Below are positions 5,616 through 6,034 of a DNA stretch of 6,034 bases, in pieces. Position 1 is the first letter of the stretch. Every line of letters starts with the position of its first letter. The stretch spans positions 1-6,034 of the forward strand of contig DCUA01000205.1 in assembly GCA_002329675.1 (NCBI GenBank), given 5' to 3'. Under the pieces are notes generated by a model, which did no database searches, was not told the DNA's origin, and worked only from the letters and a program-made list of their open reading frames with translations. Made by a program: the position numbers and the translations under genes. The DNA is from Firmicutes bacterium UBA1426 (GTDB lineage: Bacteria; Bacillota; Clostridia; Peptostreptococcales; Anaerovoracaceae).

Positions 5616-6034
5616 ATGGCATTGAGTTTTTGCTCTTTTTCGAGCGGCAGCAGTGGAAACAGCTATTTAGTAAAATCCGATACAACAGCCATTCTGGTGG
5701 ATGCTGGTATCAGTGCGAGAAAGATCCTCAACGGTCTATCACATACTGATACAAGCGAAGAACAGGTTGCAGCCCTGTTGCTGACTCATGAGCACAGTGA
5801 TCACGTCAGAAGTCTGCCTGCGTTGATGAAAAAACTGAAGGGGCTCTCAGCCTACGCAAACGAAAGAACCTGGGAAGCCATCGGCAAGGAGATCGATCCT
5901 GTCAGAAGGCAGAGCTTTACAACAGGGGAGTCGTTTAATATCGGGAATATTCGGGTAAATTCATTCCGGGTATGTCACGATGCGGTTGACCCTGTTGGAT
6001 ATTCTTTCTATGAAGGAGGAAAACAGATCAGCAT
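5616..6034 (+). CDS. walJ: WalJ (YycJ) metallo-beta-lactamase-fold hydrolase, 3' end missing
   Basis: This is the N-terminal 139 codons of an MBL-fold protein that runs off the right edge; the family is about 260 residues long. The start MALSFCSFSSGSSGNSYLV is typical of YycJ. ILVDAGIS at 26-33, the metal-binding THEHSDH motif at 57-63 (His58, His60, Asp62, His63), YANERTWEA at 80-88 and VCHDAVDPVGY at 119-129 (His121) follow in the family order. WalJ is the conserved last partner of the wal locus; a nuclease activity and a link to coordinating cell wall metabolism with DNA replication have been proposed, but the substrate is not settled. The ATG at 5616 has GAAAGG at 5603-5608, seven bases upstream. 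Its position right after walH and walI confirms the locus identity. Confidence 0.94.
   Translation, partial: MALSFCSFSSGSSGNSYLVKSDTTAILVDAGISARKILNGLSHTDTSEEQVAALLLTHEHSDHVRSLPALMKKLKGLSAYANERTWEAIGKEIDPVRRQSFTTGESFNIGNIRVNSFRVCHDAVDPVGYSFYEGGKQIS

Overview
The window looks like a chromosomal segment of a low- to mid-GC Gram-positive anaerobe, most likely a member of the Clostridia. The reasons are the strong AAGGAGG-type ribosome binding sites, the moderately AT-rich coding sequence, and a YycH/YycI/YycJ (WalH/WalI/WalJ) gene run, which is a Firmicutes-specific module. The species cannot be named from sequence alone. No RNA genes, CRISPR arrays or insertion sequences were seen.

Left part (2-2000, + strand): the 3' three-quarters of a class V aminotransferase of the cysteine-desulfurase-like type, followed after 19 bases by a cytosolic PAS plus SpoIIE/RsbU-type PP2C phosphatase. 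The two are probably co-transcribed. Middle (1995-2549, - strand): a convergent RNase HI gene with all four catalytic acidic residues. Its stop codon overlaps the end of the phosphatase gene by six bases. A 211-base divergent intergenic region (2550-2760) holds promoter-like sequences facing both ways and a row of 11-bp-phased hexamers that resemble a WalR/PhoP-type response-regulator binding site.

Right part (2761-6034, + strand): a probable operon of a small secreted protein of unknown function with a predicted beta-rich domain, a YycH-like and a YycI-like single-pass membrane protein, and, after an 83-base gap, the start of YycJ/WalJ, a metallo-beta-lactamase-fold hydrolase cut by the window edge. 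In Bacillus these last three genes follow walR-walK. Here the kinase and regulator genes are not in front of walH; the secreted protein and the divergent RNase H gene take that place. A second set of 11-bp-phased hexamers lies between walI and walJ.

The working picture is a cell-envelope signalling accessory module (secreted protein, WalH, WalI, WalJ) separated from its two-component system but possibly still under its control through the phased boxes. The gene identities are well supported by motifs. The regulatory sites, and any role of the secreted protein in Wal signalling, are inference.
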